Notes: a model not told the origin generated them from the sequence alone. Counted from the first letter of the stretch, positions 15,496 to 23,380 are shown. The stretch: DNA of 39,416 nucleotides from Moduliflexus sp964602655 (GCA_964602655.1 CAZRSF010000063.1:1-39416), one strand, 5' to 3'. Made by a program: numbers and translations.

Positions 15496-15565
15496 ACCAC
15501 GAAACACACAAAATACACGAAAACATGTAAACACGATGTTTCGTGTATTTTGTGTGTTTCGTGGT
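15496..15565. repeat. 27-bp perfect inverted repeat upstream of mutS
   Basis: Arms 15496-15522 and 15539-15565 (opening ACCACGAAACACACAAAATA) match exactly around a 16-nt loop. It sits between the ExbB-like stop and the mutS start and could terminate or process the transcript. The motif resembles repeats common in environmental genomes. Confidence 0.85.
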
Positions 15566-15573
15566 AAAAAAAA

Positions 15574-16197
15574 TCACACTTTCCACTCTTCCCGCTGGCC
15601 TTGCGACAGGATTTCCGTCAGTTCCATCGAGCTTTTTTCCATTTTCAGAATCAGGCGGTCGGCGCGGTCGGAAAAGACGCTATGAAACACGACGAGCGGA
15701 ATGGCAATCGAGAGCCCGGCGGCAGTGGTAATCAGGGCTTCGCCGATGCCGCCCGCCAATTCTTCTGCTTTACCGATGCCGCCTGACGACAGTACGTTAA
15801 AGACCTTGATCATGCCGGTGACTGTGCCAAGCAGACCGAGTAACGGCTCAATCGAAGCAATCATGCTGAGCAGGTTGAGGTATTTTTCAAGAAACGCGAT
15901 TTCGTGCCGTCCGGCGTCTTCAATCGCTTCTTTGATTTCGTCGCGTCCGAAATAATATTTCATGATGCCGGCTTCGATGATTTTCGCAATCGGCTTATTG
16001 CTTTTGGAACAGATCGATAACGCCTCGTTGATATGCCCCTCAAGGAGCAGCCCCTTGATTCGGGCAAAAAAATCTTTCGGAATCACTTTCGTTTCCCGTA
16101 AATTCCAGAAGCGTTCAATCACAATCGCCAGCGCAATGACAGAGCAGAACATGATCGGATACATCACATATCCGCCCTTCATGAAAAAATCCAACAT
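15574..16197 (-). CDS. exbB: MotA/TolQ/ExbB-type proton channel subunit
   Basis: This 207-aa inner-membrane protein has three TM helices: about 10-27 (YVMYPIMFCSVIALAIVIE), 106-130 and 150-175. The family signature is LLSMIASIEPLLGLLGTVTGMIKVF, with GGIGEALITTAAGLSIAIPLVVF following. With an ExbD/TolR partner such proteins turn proton flow into work on the outer membrane. A strong GAGGAGG site precedes the start. No exbD/tolR follows; the next gene is mutS, across a long hairpin. The partner must be elsewhere, or the operon was broken. Confidence 0.88.
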   Translation of the reverse strand: MLDFFMKGGYVMYPIMFCSVIALAIVIERFWNLRETKVIPKDFFARIKGLLLEGHINEALSICSKSNKPIAKIIEAGIMKYYFGRDEIKEAIEDAGRHEIAFLEKYLNLLSMIASIEPLLGLLGTVTGMIKVFNVLSSGGIGKAEELAGGIGEALITTAAGLSIAIPLVVFHSVFSDRADRLILKMEKSSMELTEILSQGQREEWKV

Positions 16198-16561
16198 TGC
16201 AGTTATCCTCCTCTATGATGATAATCTACAAGGATAGATTGTCGAGAGGATCAGTCATCTGATTGTATCCTCCCTACAAAAAATCCATGCAGGCGTGTTT
16301 TTCGTCAATTCTGGGGTATTCGTATTTTTCGGTCTTTCGTCTTGTCAAGAATTCTCTATAGAAATTGTTATTATGGTCAATAATACCCACCCCTGTTTTT
16401 GAGATGAGATTCATTTTGCCCTTTTTCTTGTTGTTTCACCGCAAATAAATATTGACATATCTTCGCTCCGCGCTAAGACGCCAGGCCATTGTGTTTCTCC
16501 GATTCTTTGCGTCCTGGCGCGAAAAATAGACAATCAATTTAATCACGTAAGGAGTAAACGT
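16198..16561. other. Divergent intergenic region exbB-hisG
   Basis: The 364 nt between divergent exbB-like and hisG hold no gene. A minus-strand TTGACA lies at about 16344-16349 and could serve exbB. An imperfect inverted repeat around GACGCCAGG/CCTGGCGC lies at about 16470-16525, next to a CACCGCAAA motif also seen near 3880. Confidence 0.3.
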
Positions 16562-17434
16562 ATGCCGATTTTACAGCTTGGAATACCGAAAGGAAGCCTT
16601 GAGGAAAGCACGATTGACATGTTTCGCAAAGCCGGATACAAAATCACCGTCAATTCGCGGTCCTATTATCCGGCGATTGACGACGAGGAAATCGAATGCC
16701 TGCTGATTCGCGCGCAGGAAATGGCGCGCTATGTCGAGGAAGGCATTATGGATGTCGGCCTGACCGGGCTTGATTGGATCGAAGAAAACGGCGCAGATGT
16801 GGTGGAAGTCGTGGAACTCGTGTACGGCAAGATCGGGCGCAATCCGCTGCGCTGGGTGGTCGCCGTGCCGGAAGACTCGCCGATTCAATCGGTTCATGAT
16901 TTGCAGGGCAAACGGATTGCAACCGAAGCGGTCAACATGACCAAACGCTATCTTGCCAAACATGGCGTGGACGCGCAGATCGAATTCAGTTGGGGCGCGA
17001 CCGAGGTGAAACCGCCGCGTCTGGCCGATGCGATTGTGGAAATCACGGAAACCGGCTCGTCCTTACGCGCGAATCATCTGCGCATTCTCGATACGGTCTG
17101 CGTCACGACCACGCGCATGATCGCCAATAAGATCGCCTGGCAGGACAGTTTCAAACGCGCGAAAATCGAACGAATCGCGCTGCTGCTGCAATCGGTATTG
17201 ATGGCGGAAAAACGGGTCGGATTGATGATGAACGTCCAGCGACAGAATATAGACGGCGTGGTCAAGATTCTGCCTGCGCTGCAAAATCCCACCGTGTCGC
17301 CGCTGCTGGATTCGGACTGGGTCGCGCTGAATACGGTCGTGGAAGAGCGCATCGTGCGGGAAATCATCCCAGAATTGCTGAACGCCGGAGCGCACGGCAT
17401 TATCGAATATTCATTGAATAAAGTCGTGCAGTAG
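16562..17434 (+). CDS. hisG: ATP phosphoribosyltransferase, long form
   Basis: HisG joins ATP and PRPP in the first, feedback-inhibited step of histidine synthesis. The 290-aa length is the long homohexameric form with a C-terminal regulatory ACT-like domain (about 215-288), which needs no HisZ. The catalytic part shows IPKGSLEESTIDMF, VGLTGLDWI, GKRIATEAVNMTKRYL and the PRPP loop region DAIVEITETGSSLRAN. TAAGGAGT lies at good spacing before the ATG. It stands alone, without other his genes, and is convergent with ychF. Confidence 0.96.
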   Translation: MPILQLGIPKGSLEESTIDMFRKAGYKITVNSRSYYPAIDDEEIECLLIRAQEMARYVEEGIMDVGLTGLDWIEENGADVVEVVELVYGKIGRNPLRWVVAVPEDSPIQSVHDLQGKRIATEAVNMTKRYLAKHGVDAQIEFSWGATEVKPPRLADAIVEITETGSSLRANHLRILDTVCVTTTRMIANKIAWQDSFKRAKIERIALLLQSVLMAEKRVGLMMNVQRQNIDGVVKILPALQNPTVSPLLDSDWVALNTVVEERIVREIIPELLNAGAHGIIEYSLNKVVQ

Positions 17435-17463
17435 GGCTACACAAGTTCGGCCAAAAGAACCTG

Positions 17464-17509
17464 ACGCCAATTGCGATTGTCGCATGTTTGCGACGCTCGC
17501 AATTGGCGT
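17464..17509. terminator. Bidirectional hairpin between hisG and ychF
   Basis: 13-bp arms ACGCCAATTGCGA (17464-17476) and 17497-17509, with an inner GTCGCA/TGCGAC pairing. It lies between convergent genes. No long T-run is present. Confidence 0.5.
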
Positions 17510-17523
17510 TCAAGATGTATCCA

Positions 17524-18612
17524 TTACACATTGAACCGCACGTTGATGATGTCGCCGTCCAGCACGATATATTCTTTGCCTTCGAGCCGCAACGCGCCAT
17601 GTTGGCGGGCGTTCGCGAGCGTTTCGTACTTGATCATGTCGTCGTAGGAGATGACTTCGGCGCGGATAAAGCCGCGTTCAAGGTCGGAATGAATCGTGCC
17701 TGCGGCATGAACGGCTTTGGTGTTGATCGGAATCGTCCAGGCGCGGACTTCGTCTTTGCCGACGGTGAAAAACGACATCAAGCCTAACAACTCGTAGGAG
17801 ATGCGGATCAATTTCGTCAGACCCGGTTCCTGAATGCCCAAATCCGCCATAAACGCTTTGGCGTCCTCTTCGTTTTCCAACTGCCCGACTTCGCTTTCGA
17901 TTGCTGCGCTCAGGCAGACCGTCGGCATCCCCTGGCGCTGATTCTGTTCGATGATGTCGCGGTATTTGTCCGCGTCCTGAAGTTCATCTTCGCCGATGTT
18001 CAAGACCACGAGCATCGGTTTCATCGTCAAGAATTGATAGTTGCGCAACAGCCGCGCTTCGTCCTCGTCGAACTCAAGCTGGCGCAGCGGCGCTTCCTGT
18101 TCCAAATGCGCTTTCATGCGCTCCATCACGCGCATTTCGCCTTCTTTGGTTTTGTCACCCTTTTTCTGAATCTCCACAGTCAGGCGTTCGATCCGTTTTT
18201 CCACCACAAGCAGATCGGCAAAAATCAATTCCAAATTCAGCGCGGCCAGGTCGCGTTTCGGGTCTATGCCGCCGTCGGGAGCCGACAAACTCTCGCTGGT
18301 AAATGTCCGCACCACTTGAATCAGCGCGTCCACATTGCGGATATGCGTCAACATCTGTCCGCCGATGCCGCCGTCCTGCACGCTTCCTTTGCTTAAGCCG
18401 GCCACATCCACGTATTCGACCGTTGCATACGTGGTTTTCTTCGGCTCGTACATTTTGCTCAACAAATCAATCCGCGCATCCGGCACTTTCACCACGCCGA
18501 TATTCGGCTCGCTGCCGCCGCCGTAGCCGCCGGTCTGCACATTTCGTTTCGTCACCACGTTGAACAAAGTGGTTTTGCCGCATTGCGGCAATCCGATAAT
18601 TCCTGCTCTCAT
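17524..18612 (-). CDS. ychF: YchF/Ola1-family nucleotide-binding protein
   Basis: YchF is a TRAFAC P-loop protein that prefers ATP and associates with ribosomes and stress responses. The 362 aa show G1 GLPQCGKTT (7-15), the switch region EPNIGVVKVPDARIDLL, VDVAGLSKGS, and the diagnostic non-canonical G4 NIGE (NxxE instead of NKxD). A coiled-coil insertion (about 125-185) and a C-terminal TGS domain (FFTVGKDEVRAWTI ... IVLDGDIINVRFN) follow. AAAGGAGC precedes the ATG. It lies downstream of the fruK-like gene on the same strand across palindrome copy C. Confidence 0.96.
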   Translation of the reverse strand: MRAGIIGLPQCGKTTLFNVVTKRNVQTGGYGGGSEPNIGVVKVPDARIDLLSKMYEPKKTTYATVEYVDVAGLSKGSVQDGGIGGQMLTHIRNVDALIQVVRTFTSESLSAPDGGIDPKRDLAALNLELIFADLLVVEKRIERLTVEIQKKGDKTKEGEMRVMERMKAHLEQEAPLRQLEFDEDEARLLRNYQFLTMKPMLVVLNIGEDELQDADKYRDIIEQNQRQGMPTVCLSAAIESEVGQLENEEDAKAFMADLGIQEPGLTKLIRISYELLGLMSFFTVGKDEVRAWTIPINTKAVHAAGTIHSDLERGFIRAEVISYDDMIKYETLANARQHGALRLEGKEYIVLDGDIINVRFNV

Positions 18613-18638
18613 GAAAATATGCTCCTTTTACAGAAAAA

Positions 18639-18671
18639 AGTTGTCAGACACTTCCAAAGTGTCTGACAACT
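18639..18671. repeat. TGTCAGACA-type palindrome, copy C
   Basis: AGTTGTCAGACACTT (18639-18653), CCA, exact reverse complement (18657-18671). It lies between the fruK-like stop and the ychF start. Confidence 0.9.
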
Positions 18672-18680
18672 CATCCATAT

Positions 18681-19616
18681 TCAATACCGCTCAAGCCGCA
18701 CGTCGGCGAGCAATCTCGTTATATCGTCCACGCGAACGCAGCCGGGCGTCAGCGTCAGCGCATTCGCCGCGCCGCAGGCTGTGCCGAAACCGACCGCGTC
18801 CGGAATACTTTTACCGTCACGCATGGCCGCCGCAATTCCGGCCAGCATCGAATCGCCGGAGCCAATCGGATTGACCGGCTGAATCCGGGGCGGAATCACG
18901 CGCCACATCTCGCGCTGTCCCGATACGATTGTCTCGTCTTTGCCGTGACTGATCACGACCCATTCCACGCCCTGTTCGTGTAATCGGAGCATCAGGCGGC
19001 GCAGCGTTTCTTCGGAATCCACCGGCTGTTGACATGCCGCGCCGAGTTCGTCCCGATTGATTTTGATCAGAAACGGTTTGGCCGCGATGCTGTGATGCAA
19101 AAGCTGTTTCTGCGTATCAATCAAGACTGGAATGCCATATTGATGAGCCGAGGTGATAAAATCGGCGTAAATGGTGTCCGGCGTCTGCTGCGGGACGGTG
19201 CCCGAAATTATCACGAGTTCGCTTTGGGGCAGGCGGCTGGCATACAAGGCGCGCATTCGGCTGACTTCGTCGGGCGAGACCGGCTTGCCTTCTTCGACGA
19301 TCTCCGTATGCGTACCTGAGACCGGATCAAGGATGGTGATGCACGTGCGGGTCGGGTTTGCGGTGACGACGAATTCGAACGGAATGCCTTCGTCTGTCAG
19401 GCATTGTTGAATATCTTTCCCGGAATCGCCGCCGAGAAAGCCCGTACAGAGCGGTTCTTTGCCGAGGGTATGCAGCACGCGCGCCACGTTAATACCCTTG
19501 CCTGCCGCGCTTTCGCCGATCTCCGGTTGTGCGCGAACGACCGTATCGATCGCAAAATTCGGAACAGTTAAGGTTCGTTGATAGGCCGGATTCAAGCCGA
19601 TACATAATATCATCAT
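18681..19616 (-). CDS. fruK: PfkB-family 1-phosphofructokinase-like sugar kinase
   Basis: This 311-aa ribokinase-fold enzyme is of the FruK/LacC branch, which phosphorylates fructose-1-phosphate or tagatose-6-phosphate with ATP. Landmarks are ILCIGLNPAYQRTL at the start, GKGINVARVLHTLG (39-52), GFLGGDSGK, KINRDELG, and the C-terminal PfkB signature NPIGSGDSMLAGIAAA, whose Asp is the catalytic base. AAGGAGCG precedes the start. No fructose PTS gene is adjacent, so the exact substrate is inferred only from the branch. Confidence 0.85.
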   Translation of the reverse strand: MMILCIGLNPAYQRTLTVPNFAIDTVVRAQPEIGESAAGKGINVARVLHTLGKEPLCTGFLGGDSGKDIQQCLTDEGIPFEFVVTANPTRTCITILDPVSGTHTEIVEEGKPVSPDEVSRMRALYASRLPQSELVIISGTVPQQTPDTIYADFITSAHQYGIPVLIDTQKQLLHHSIAAKPFLIKINRDELGAACQQPVDSEETLRRLMLRLHEQGVEWVVISHGKDETIVSGQREMWRVIPPRIQPVNPIGSGDSMLAGIAAAMRDGKSIPDAVGFGTACGAANALTLTPGCVRVDDITRLLADVRLERY

Positions 19617-19728
19617 TGTTTCGCTCCTTGCGACACCTATCCGCGAGCGCCGTCGTTCCTGTCAAGTTTAAACCGATACGGAGCAGATTCGATTCAATGA
19701 CCATGTACTTCCCTTTTGGGAGCAGGGC

Positions 19729-19831
19729 TGTTACGTTCTATTACTTCACCCCCGCCCCCTCTCCGAAGGAGAGGGGAGACTCCCTCCCCTTTCGGGGAAG
19801 GTTGGGGTGGGGTTTTGGGGAGAACGTAACA
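19729..19831. repeat. MITE-like element with TGTTACG ends, copy 1
   Basis: An 11-bp terminal inverted repeat, TGTTACGTTCT (19729-19739) and AGAACGTAACA (19821-19831), encloses a GC-rich imperfect hairpin (CACCCCCGCCCC ... GGGGTGGGG). A related element lies at 22197-22342. Confidence 0.7.
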
Positions 19832-19863
19832 ACCCTGCCAGGGTTTCAAACCCTGGCAGGGTT
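19831..19863. repeat. Nested palindrome AACCCTGCCAGGGTT
   Basis: Arm 19831-19845, spacer TCA, exact reverse complement 19849-19863. Each arm is a 7+1+7 palindrome, the same architecture as the TGTCAGACA family but with another sequence. It abuts the MITE-like element. Confidence 0.85.
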
Positions 19864-19941
19864 ATTTCCCTGAAACCAGCAGAAAAAAGTTGACGTATTT
19901 TTCGCGCCGATTTTAAGCGTGTGCTTCAGATACAAACCAAA

Positions 19942-19970
19942 TTGTCAGACACCTTCACGGTGTCTGACAA
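19942..19970. repeat. TGTCAGACA-type palindrome, copy D
   Basis: TTGTCAGACACC (19942-19953), TTCAC, exact reverse complement (19959-19970), upstream of serS. Confidence 0.85.
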
Positions 19971-20002
19971 CTCTTGCTTGAACGAATTACCGGGACAGAA
20001 CA

Positions 20003-20039
20003 CACAGGCGCAACGAATATCAAGTTCTTTGCGCCTGTG
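20003..20039 (+). promoter_or_regulatory. Hairpin in the serS leader
   Basis: 11-bp arms CACAGGCGCAA (20003-20013) and TTGCGCCTGTG (20029-20039), ending 17 nt before the serS ATG. It could influence translation of serS. No T-box anticodon stem or antiterminator is visible. Confidence 0.35.
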
Positions 20040-20056
20040 CGTAACGCTATTTTTAC

Positions 20057-21349
20057 ATGTTAGATATTAAGCTGATTAAGGAAAAACCCGAAGAAGTGCG
20101 TCAGGCGTTGCTGAAACGCATGGCTGATGTGGATTTGACGCCGTTATTGCAGTGGGATGAACAGCGCAGAGTGTTGATTCAGGAAGTCGAGGCGCTGAAA
20201 GGGCGACGGAATCAGGTGTCGGCGCAAATTCCGGCGCTCAAAAAAGAAGGCAAGCCGGTCGAAGAGTTGACCGCTGAAATGCATGCGGTCGGCTCGAAAA
20301 TCAAGGAACTCGACGCGCAGGTCAATGAGATTGACGCAAAGATCAAAGATATGCTGGATCGTCTGCCGAATATCCCGGATGACGATGTGGTCGCGGGCGG
20401 CAAAGAGTATAACGAAGTCATTCGCGTCTGGGGAAAAAAACCGGAGTTTACATTTCGAACCAAAGATCATGTGGATTTGGTCACGTCGTTAGGCTTGATT
20501 GATTATGAACGCGGCGTGAAGCTTGGCGGGCGCGGTTTCTGGCTGTATAAAGGCGACGGCGCGAAATTGGAATGGGGCTTGCTGAATTATTTTGTCGAAG
20601 AGCATTTGAAAGACGGCTACGAATTTATTCTGCCGCCGCATCTGCTGTTGAATCAATGCGGCTACACGGCAGGCCAATTCCCGAAATTCGAGGAAGATGT
20701 GTTTCATCTCGAAAACGACGAGCCAGGCGCAAAATCCGCGCAATTCCTGCTGCCGACGGCGGAAACCGCGCTGATCAATCTGCATCGCGACGAAACGTTG
20801 AAAGAAGAGGAACTGCCGAAAAAATATTTCGCCTTTACGCCCTGCTACCGCAAAGAAGCCGGGAGTTACCGCACGCAGGAGCGCGGCATGATTCGCGGGC
20901 ATCAGTTCCACAAAATCGAAATGTTCCAGTTCACGCTGCCGGAGTTATCGAGCGCGGCACTGGAAGAATTGGTCGGCAAGGCGGAACGCCTCGTACAGGG
21001 ACTTGGGCTGCATTATCGCGTCTCGAAATTGGCCGCCGAAGATTGCAGCGCGTCTATGGCGAAAACCTACGACATCGAAATCTGGATTCCCAGCATGAAC
21101 GAATATAAAGAAGTGAGTTCGGCGTCGAATGGAAAAGATTATCAGACTCGGCGCGGCAACATCCGCTTCAAACGCAAAGACGGCAAAAAGCCGGAATTCA
21201 TTCACGCCCTGAATGCGTCCGGTTTGGCGACCAGCCGCCTGCTCCCCGCGATTGTCGAACAATTCCAGCAGGAAGACGGCAGCGTCATCGTGCCGGAACC
21301 GTTGCGGAAATGGGTCGGAAAAGACATTCTTGCGCCGCAGAAGGCGTAA
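20057..21349 (+). CDS. serS: Seryl-tRNA synthetase
   Basis: SerRS charges tRNA(Ser), and tRNA(Sec) where present. The 430-aa class II enzyme begins MLDIKLIKEKPEEVRQALLKR, followed by the long antiparallel coiled-coil arm (about 30-100) that grips the tRNA variable arm. The catalytic core has PTAETALINLHRDE, motif 2 CYRKEAGSYRTQERGMIRGHQF with HKIEMFQF, and motif 3 NASGLATSRLLPAIVEQFQ. Family length is normal. The ATG has only a weak ribosome site. A long palindromic repeat follows about 30 nt after the stop. Confidence 0.98.
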   Translation: MLDIKLIKEKPEEVRQALLKRMADVDLTPLLQWDEQRRVLIQEVEALKGRRNQVSAQIPALKKEGKPVEELTAEMHAVGSKIKELDAQVNEIDAKIKDMLDRLPNIPDDDVVAGGKEYNEVIRVWGKKPEFTFRTKDHVDLVTSLGLIDYERGVKLGGRGFWLYKGDGAKLEWGLLNYFVEEHLKDGYEFILPPHLLLNQCGYTAGQFPKFEEDVFHLENDEPGAKSAQFLLPTAETALINLHRDETLKEEELPKKYFAFTPCYRKEAGSYRTQERGMIRGHQFHKIEMFQFTLPELSSAALEELVGKAERLVQGLGLHYRVSKLAAEDCSASMAKTYDIEIWIPSMNEYKEVSSASNGKDYQTRRGNIRFKRKDGKKPEFIHALNASGLATSRLLPAIVEQFQQEDGSVIVPEPLRKWVGKDILAPQKA

Positions 21350-21376
21350 CGCGCTCTTTCTGAGAAAGCCGTCAAT

Positions 21377-21490
21377 CCATCTTCCCAGAGGTTGAAACCT
21401 CTGTCTATATCCCATCGCCCTTTCAGGGCGGGCATTTTGCCGCGAAGCGGCAACGGAATATAGACGGAGGTTTCAACCTCTGGGAGATGG
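21377..21490. repeat. Long palindromic repeat, copy 2
   Basis: About 114 nt whose ends match almost perfectly: a 25-nt left arm opening CCATCTTCCCAGAGGTTGAA against a 24-nt right arm, differing by one T. Inner blocks CCATCGCCCTTTCAGGGCGG and GCGAAGCGGCAACGG are shared with copy 1 at 4498. Confidence 0.85.
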
Positions 21491-21576
21491 AATTTTTTTC
21501 TCCTCATTGCCTATCGCTGATCAATCCAACGTCTCTTCTTTTTGTTAAAAATTCGCCAAATCGCATCATAAAATAC

Positions 21577-21605
21577 TTGACATTTCTCCTTTTATTTTTT
21601 AATAA
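21577..21605 (+). promoter_or_regulatory. Promoter of the 154-aa unknown gene
   Basis: TTGACA (21577-21582), 17 nt, TAATAA (21600-21605), in AT-rich DNA about 115 nt before the start codon. Confidence 0.55.
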
Positions 21606-21720
21606 CCATTATATTAAGTAAATAAAAGGTGAAAATAGTTGAAGATATATCACCGAACATTATCGAATATTCTCTGCGATATTGCGCGAACATACACCCG
21701 TCAGAAAGGAGGAAACCAGC

Positions 21721-22185
21721 ATGAACACACTCGCTGCTCAAACTCAAACAACCAATTCCAATCCGTATTATCTGTTTCAGGTCTTTCATTATTCACCGCG
21801 TCCGACGCCGAAAAAGGTCACGCCGCCGCCGGAAGTCTCGTTCGAGGTTTCGACGCGCCATCGCGACGCGGCGGTCTGGCGCTTGCTGTGCCAGGAAGAG
21901 CGCGTGGATACGACTGATTTGCAGGCGTATTGGGAAGTCATGGACGCCATGATGGACATGTCCGTTGAATCCGCCGTGTTTCTGCTGCATACGCTGTATG
22001 AGTATCGCATCAGAGCCTTGACGACAGCGGAAAAAGCCCGACTCTATCCTGGCGTGGCGCATCCGTTGTATCGCTTGGAATATGTGGATGATCGCGGCGG
22101 GCAGCGCGACGTGTGCGCCGGAAGCCTTGTTGATGAAGCGATTGACCTGCTGTATGAAGAGGCTGAACGGATGGTACAGCGATAA
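21721..22185 (+). CDS. Unknown 154-aa protein
   Basis: The ATG at 21721 follows AGAAAGGAGG at 9 nt, one of the best ribosome sites in the window, and a good promoter lies upstream, so this looks like a truly expressed monocistronic gene. The protein is soluble. It has a Thr/Gln/Asn-rich N-terminus, a Pro-rich linker (YSPRPTPKKVTPPPEVSF), then a helical acidic body (LQAYWEVMDAMMDMSVESAV, YRLEYVDDRGGQ, DLLYEEAERMVQ). I recognise no family. A MITE-like element begins 12 nt after its stop. Confidence 0.7.
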   Translation: MNTLAAQTQTTNSNPYYLFQVFHYSPRPTPKKVTPPPEVSFEVSTRHRDAAVWRLLCQEERVDTTDLQAYWEVMDAMMDMSVESAVFLLHTLYEYRIRALTTAEKARLYPGVAHPLYRLEYVDDRGGQRDVCAGSLVDEAIDLLYEEAERMVQR

Positions 22186-22195
22186 CAGATAACTG

Positions 22196-22343
22196 ATGTT
22201 ACGCAGCGTCTCCGCGATTCCCCTCCTGGGAGGGGCAAGGGGTGGGTGGCTGAACAAAGCAGTTTCTTCGCATCCGCCACCCACCCCCAACCCCTCCCAG
22301 GAGGGGAGCTCACGGTCATCGGCTCGATTCTGCTGCGTAACAT
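22196..22343. repeat. MITE-like element with TGTTACG ends, copy 2
   Basis: 12-bp terminal inverted repeats ATGTTACGCAGC (22196-22207) and GCTGCGTAACAT (22332-22343) enclose a long GC-rich inverted pair of roughly 33 nt built from CCCCTCCTGGGAGGGG and GGGTGGGTGGC blocks (about 22218-22250 against 22278-22312). It shares the TGTTACG end and the overall plan with the element at 19729. Confidence 0.75.
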
Positions 22344-22358
22344 GGACAGATAACATTG

Positions 22359-22386
22359 GTAGGGGCGTTCAATTGAACGCCCCTAC
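22359..22386. repeat. Perfect 28-bp palindrome
   Basis: GTAGGGGCGTTCAA and its exact reverse complement with no spacer (22359-22386), just downstream of the C_GCAxxG_C_C gene. Similar palindromes are common intergenic repeats in other genomes. Confidence 0.85.
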
Positions 22387-22399
22387 GCCTTCGTTCTGA

Positions 22400-22834
22400 T
22401 TAACACCCCATCTCTTCCAGAATTTCTGCTGCTGTTCGCACGAATTCCGGGCAAAGCGTCGTAAAGAGTTTTTCTTGTTTGGCCTGTTCATGTTCTTCAT
22501 GAATGCTGATGTCATAGCCTAACAAATCCCGGCACATCAGCGCCTCATGCCGTGCTTTAAATTTTTCGGTGAATGTCTGGACGCGGGCATACATTTCGGA
22601 TTTCGCCTCAGGACTGCCCGCCGTAAAGCCATATTTCAATCCAAGCGCCATGATTGCGCCCGTCACCGCGCCGCACATATCCCCCATGCGTCCGATGCCG
22701 CCGCCGAATCCGGCAGCGACTTTCAACGCCGTCTCGCGTTCGACTCCGGCGCGTTCCGCAAATGCCGCGCATACGGCTTGCGAACAATTGAATCCATCTT
22801 GAAAATTTTTGACTGCTTGTTCTGCTGGTGTCAT
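22400..22834 (-). CDS. C_GCAxxG_C_C family redox-like protein
   Basis: This 144-aa member of the C-GCAxxG-C-C family is named for conserved Cys and Gly positions. Visible landmarks are GFNCSQAVCAAFAERAG (14-30), GFGGGIGRMGDMCGAVTGAIMALG, a later Cys in ALMCRDLLGYD and Cys in TLCPEFVRTAAEIL. Such proteins are predicted redox-active and are often found in anaerobes; the reaction is not established. AAAGGAGAAATTC precedes the ATG. The NusG-II gene lies upstream on the same strand across a short palindrome. Confidence 0.88.
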   Translation of the reverse strand: MTPAEQAVKNFQDGFNCSQAVCAAFAERAGVERETALKVAAGFGGGIGRMGDMCGAVTGAIMALGLKYGFTAGSPEAKSEMYARVQTFTEKFKARHEALMCRDLLGYDISIHEEHEQAKQEKLFTTLCPEFVRTAAEILEEMGC

Positions 22835-22854
22835 GAATTTCTCCTTTTTATCAA

Positions 22855-22882
22855 GTACGTCGAAATTGTCATTTCGACGTAC
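22855..22882. repeat. 12-bp inverted repeat
   Basis: GTACGTCGAAAT (22855-22866), TGTC, exact reverse complement (22871-22882), in the 52-nt spacer between two minus-strand genes. Confidence 0.8.
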
Positions 22883-22886
22883 GGAA

Positions 22887-23270
22887 TTATTGTGTCAGCG
22901 CGTCATACGGGGCGTCTTCGTCTCCGACAATCCGCGCGACGACTTTATTCGGCAAACAGGCGATGATTTGTCCTGTCAAGCTGATTCTTCCCGTTTTAAT
23001 ACATAATTTATTCGAACAGGGCGACTCGGAAACATGCACATGTCCATCATGAATTTCGACGAGTGTATTTCCTAACGGGCCTGGCACGGCGAACGTTTGA
23101 TTCATCGAGAGCGCCGCTGTTTTGTACAGTTTTCCGTCCGTTTCAATGCGCACTGTCGTTCCCTGGCGCGTCGTCATGCGCAGCAGCGGAATGCTGGCAA
23201 GCGACAGGACGCATAAGACGCCGATCAAAATGATGTCACCGATGGTCAGAATGTCTTTGAGTCGTTTCAT
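22887..23270 (-). CDS. NusG domain II-containing protein
   Basis: This 127-aa protein has an N-terminal membrane anchor (about 11-31, IGDIILIGVLCVLSLASIPLL) and a periplasmic NusG-domain-II fold. Visible motifs are VRIETDGKLYKTAAL, GNTLVEIHDGHVHVSESPC, NKLCIKTG, and the end GQIIACLPNKVVARIVG. Two Cys in SPCSNKLC are typical of the family. Such proteins often occur near Rnf or FMN-transferase genes, but none is here. Its function is not established. Confidence 0.85.
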   Translation of the reverse strand: MKRLKDILTIGDIILIGVLCVLSLASIPLLRMTTRQGTTVRIETDGKLYKTAALSMNQTFAVPGPLGNTLVEIHDGHVHVSESPCSNKLCIKTGRISLTGQIIACLPNKVVARIVGDEDAPYDALTQ

Positions 23271-23314
23271 CTGAGTGTTCTCTGAATCGTAATCTTGCCA
23301 AACGAGGTTTTCCC

Positions 23315-23380
23315 GTTCGTCCTGGGCGTGTCAAAGGGCGTTTCGTGTTTCGACACTCCTTCGACACGCTCAGGACGAAC
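23315..23380. repeat. GTTCGTCCTGAGC-type inverted repeat
   Basis: 18-bp arms 23315-23332 (GTTCGTCCTGGGCGTGTC) and 23363-23380 match with one mismatch. The motif TTCGACACGCTCAGGACGAA belongs to a palindromic repeat type I recognise from many unrelated bacteria. It contributes the last codons and stop of the gene at 23370-24302. Confidence 0.75.

Noticed and set aside
15484..15534. N-terminal extension of MutS
   Set aside because: It is encoded by the 27-bp hairpin repeat, and the family starts at the later ATG.
19870..20056. T-box riboswitch upstream of serS
   Set aside because: Hairpins are present, but no specifier loop or conserved T-box bulge sequence could be seen.
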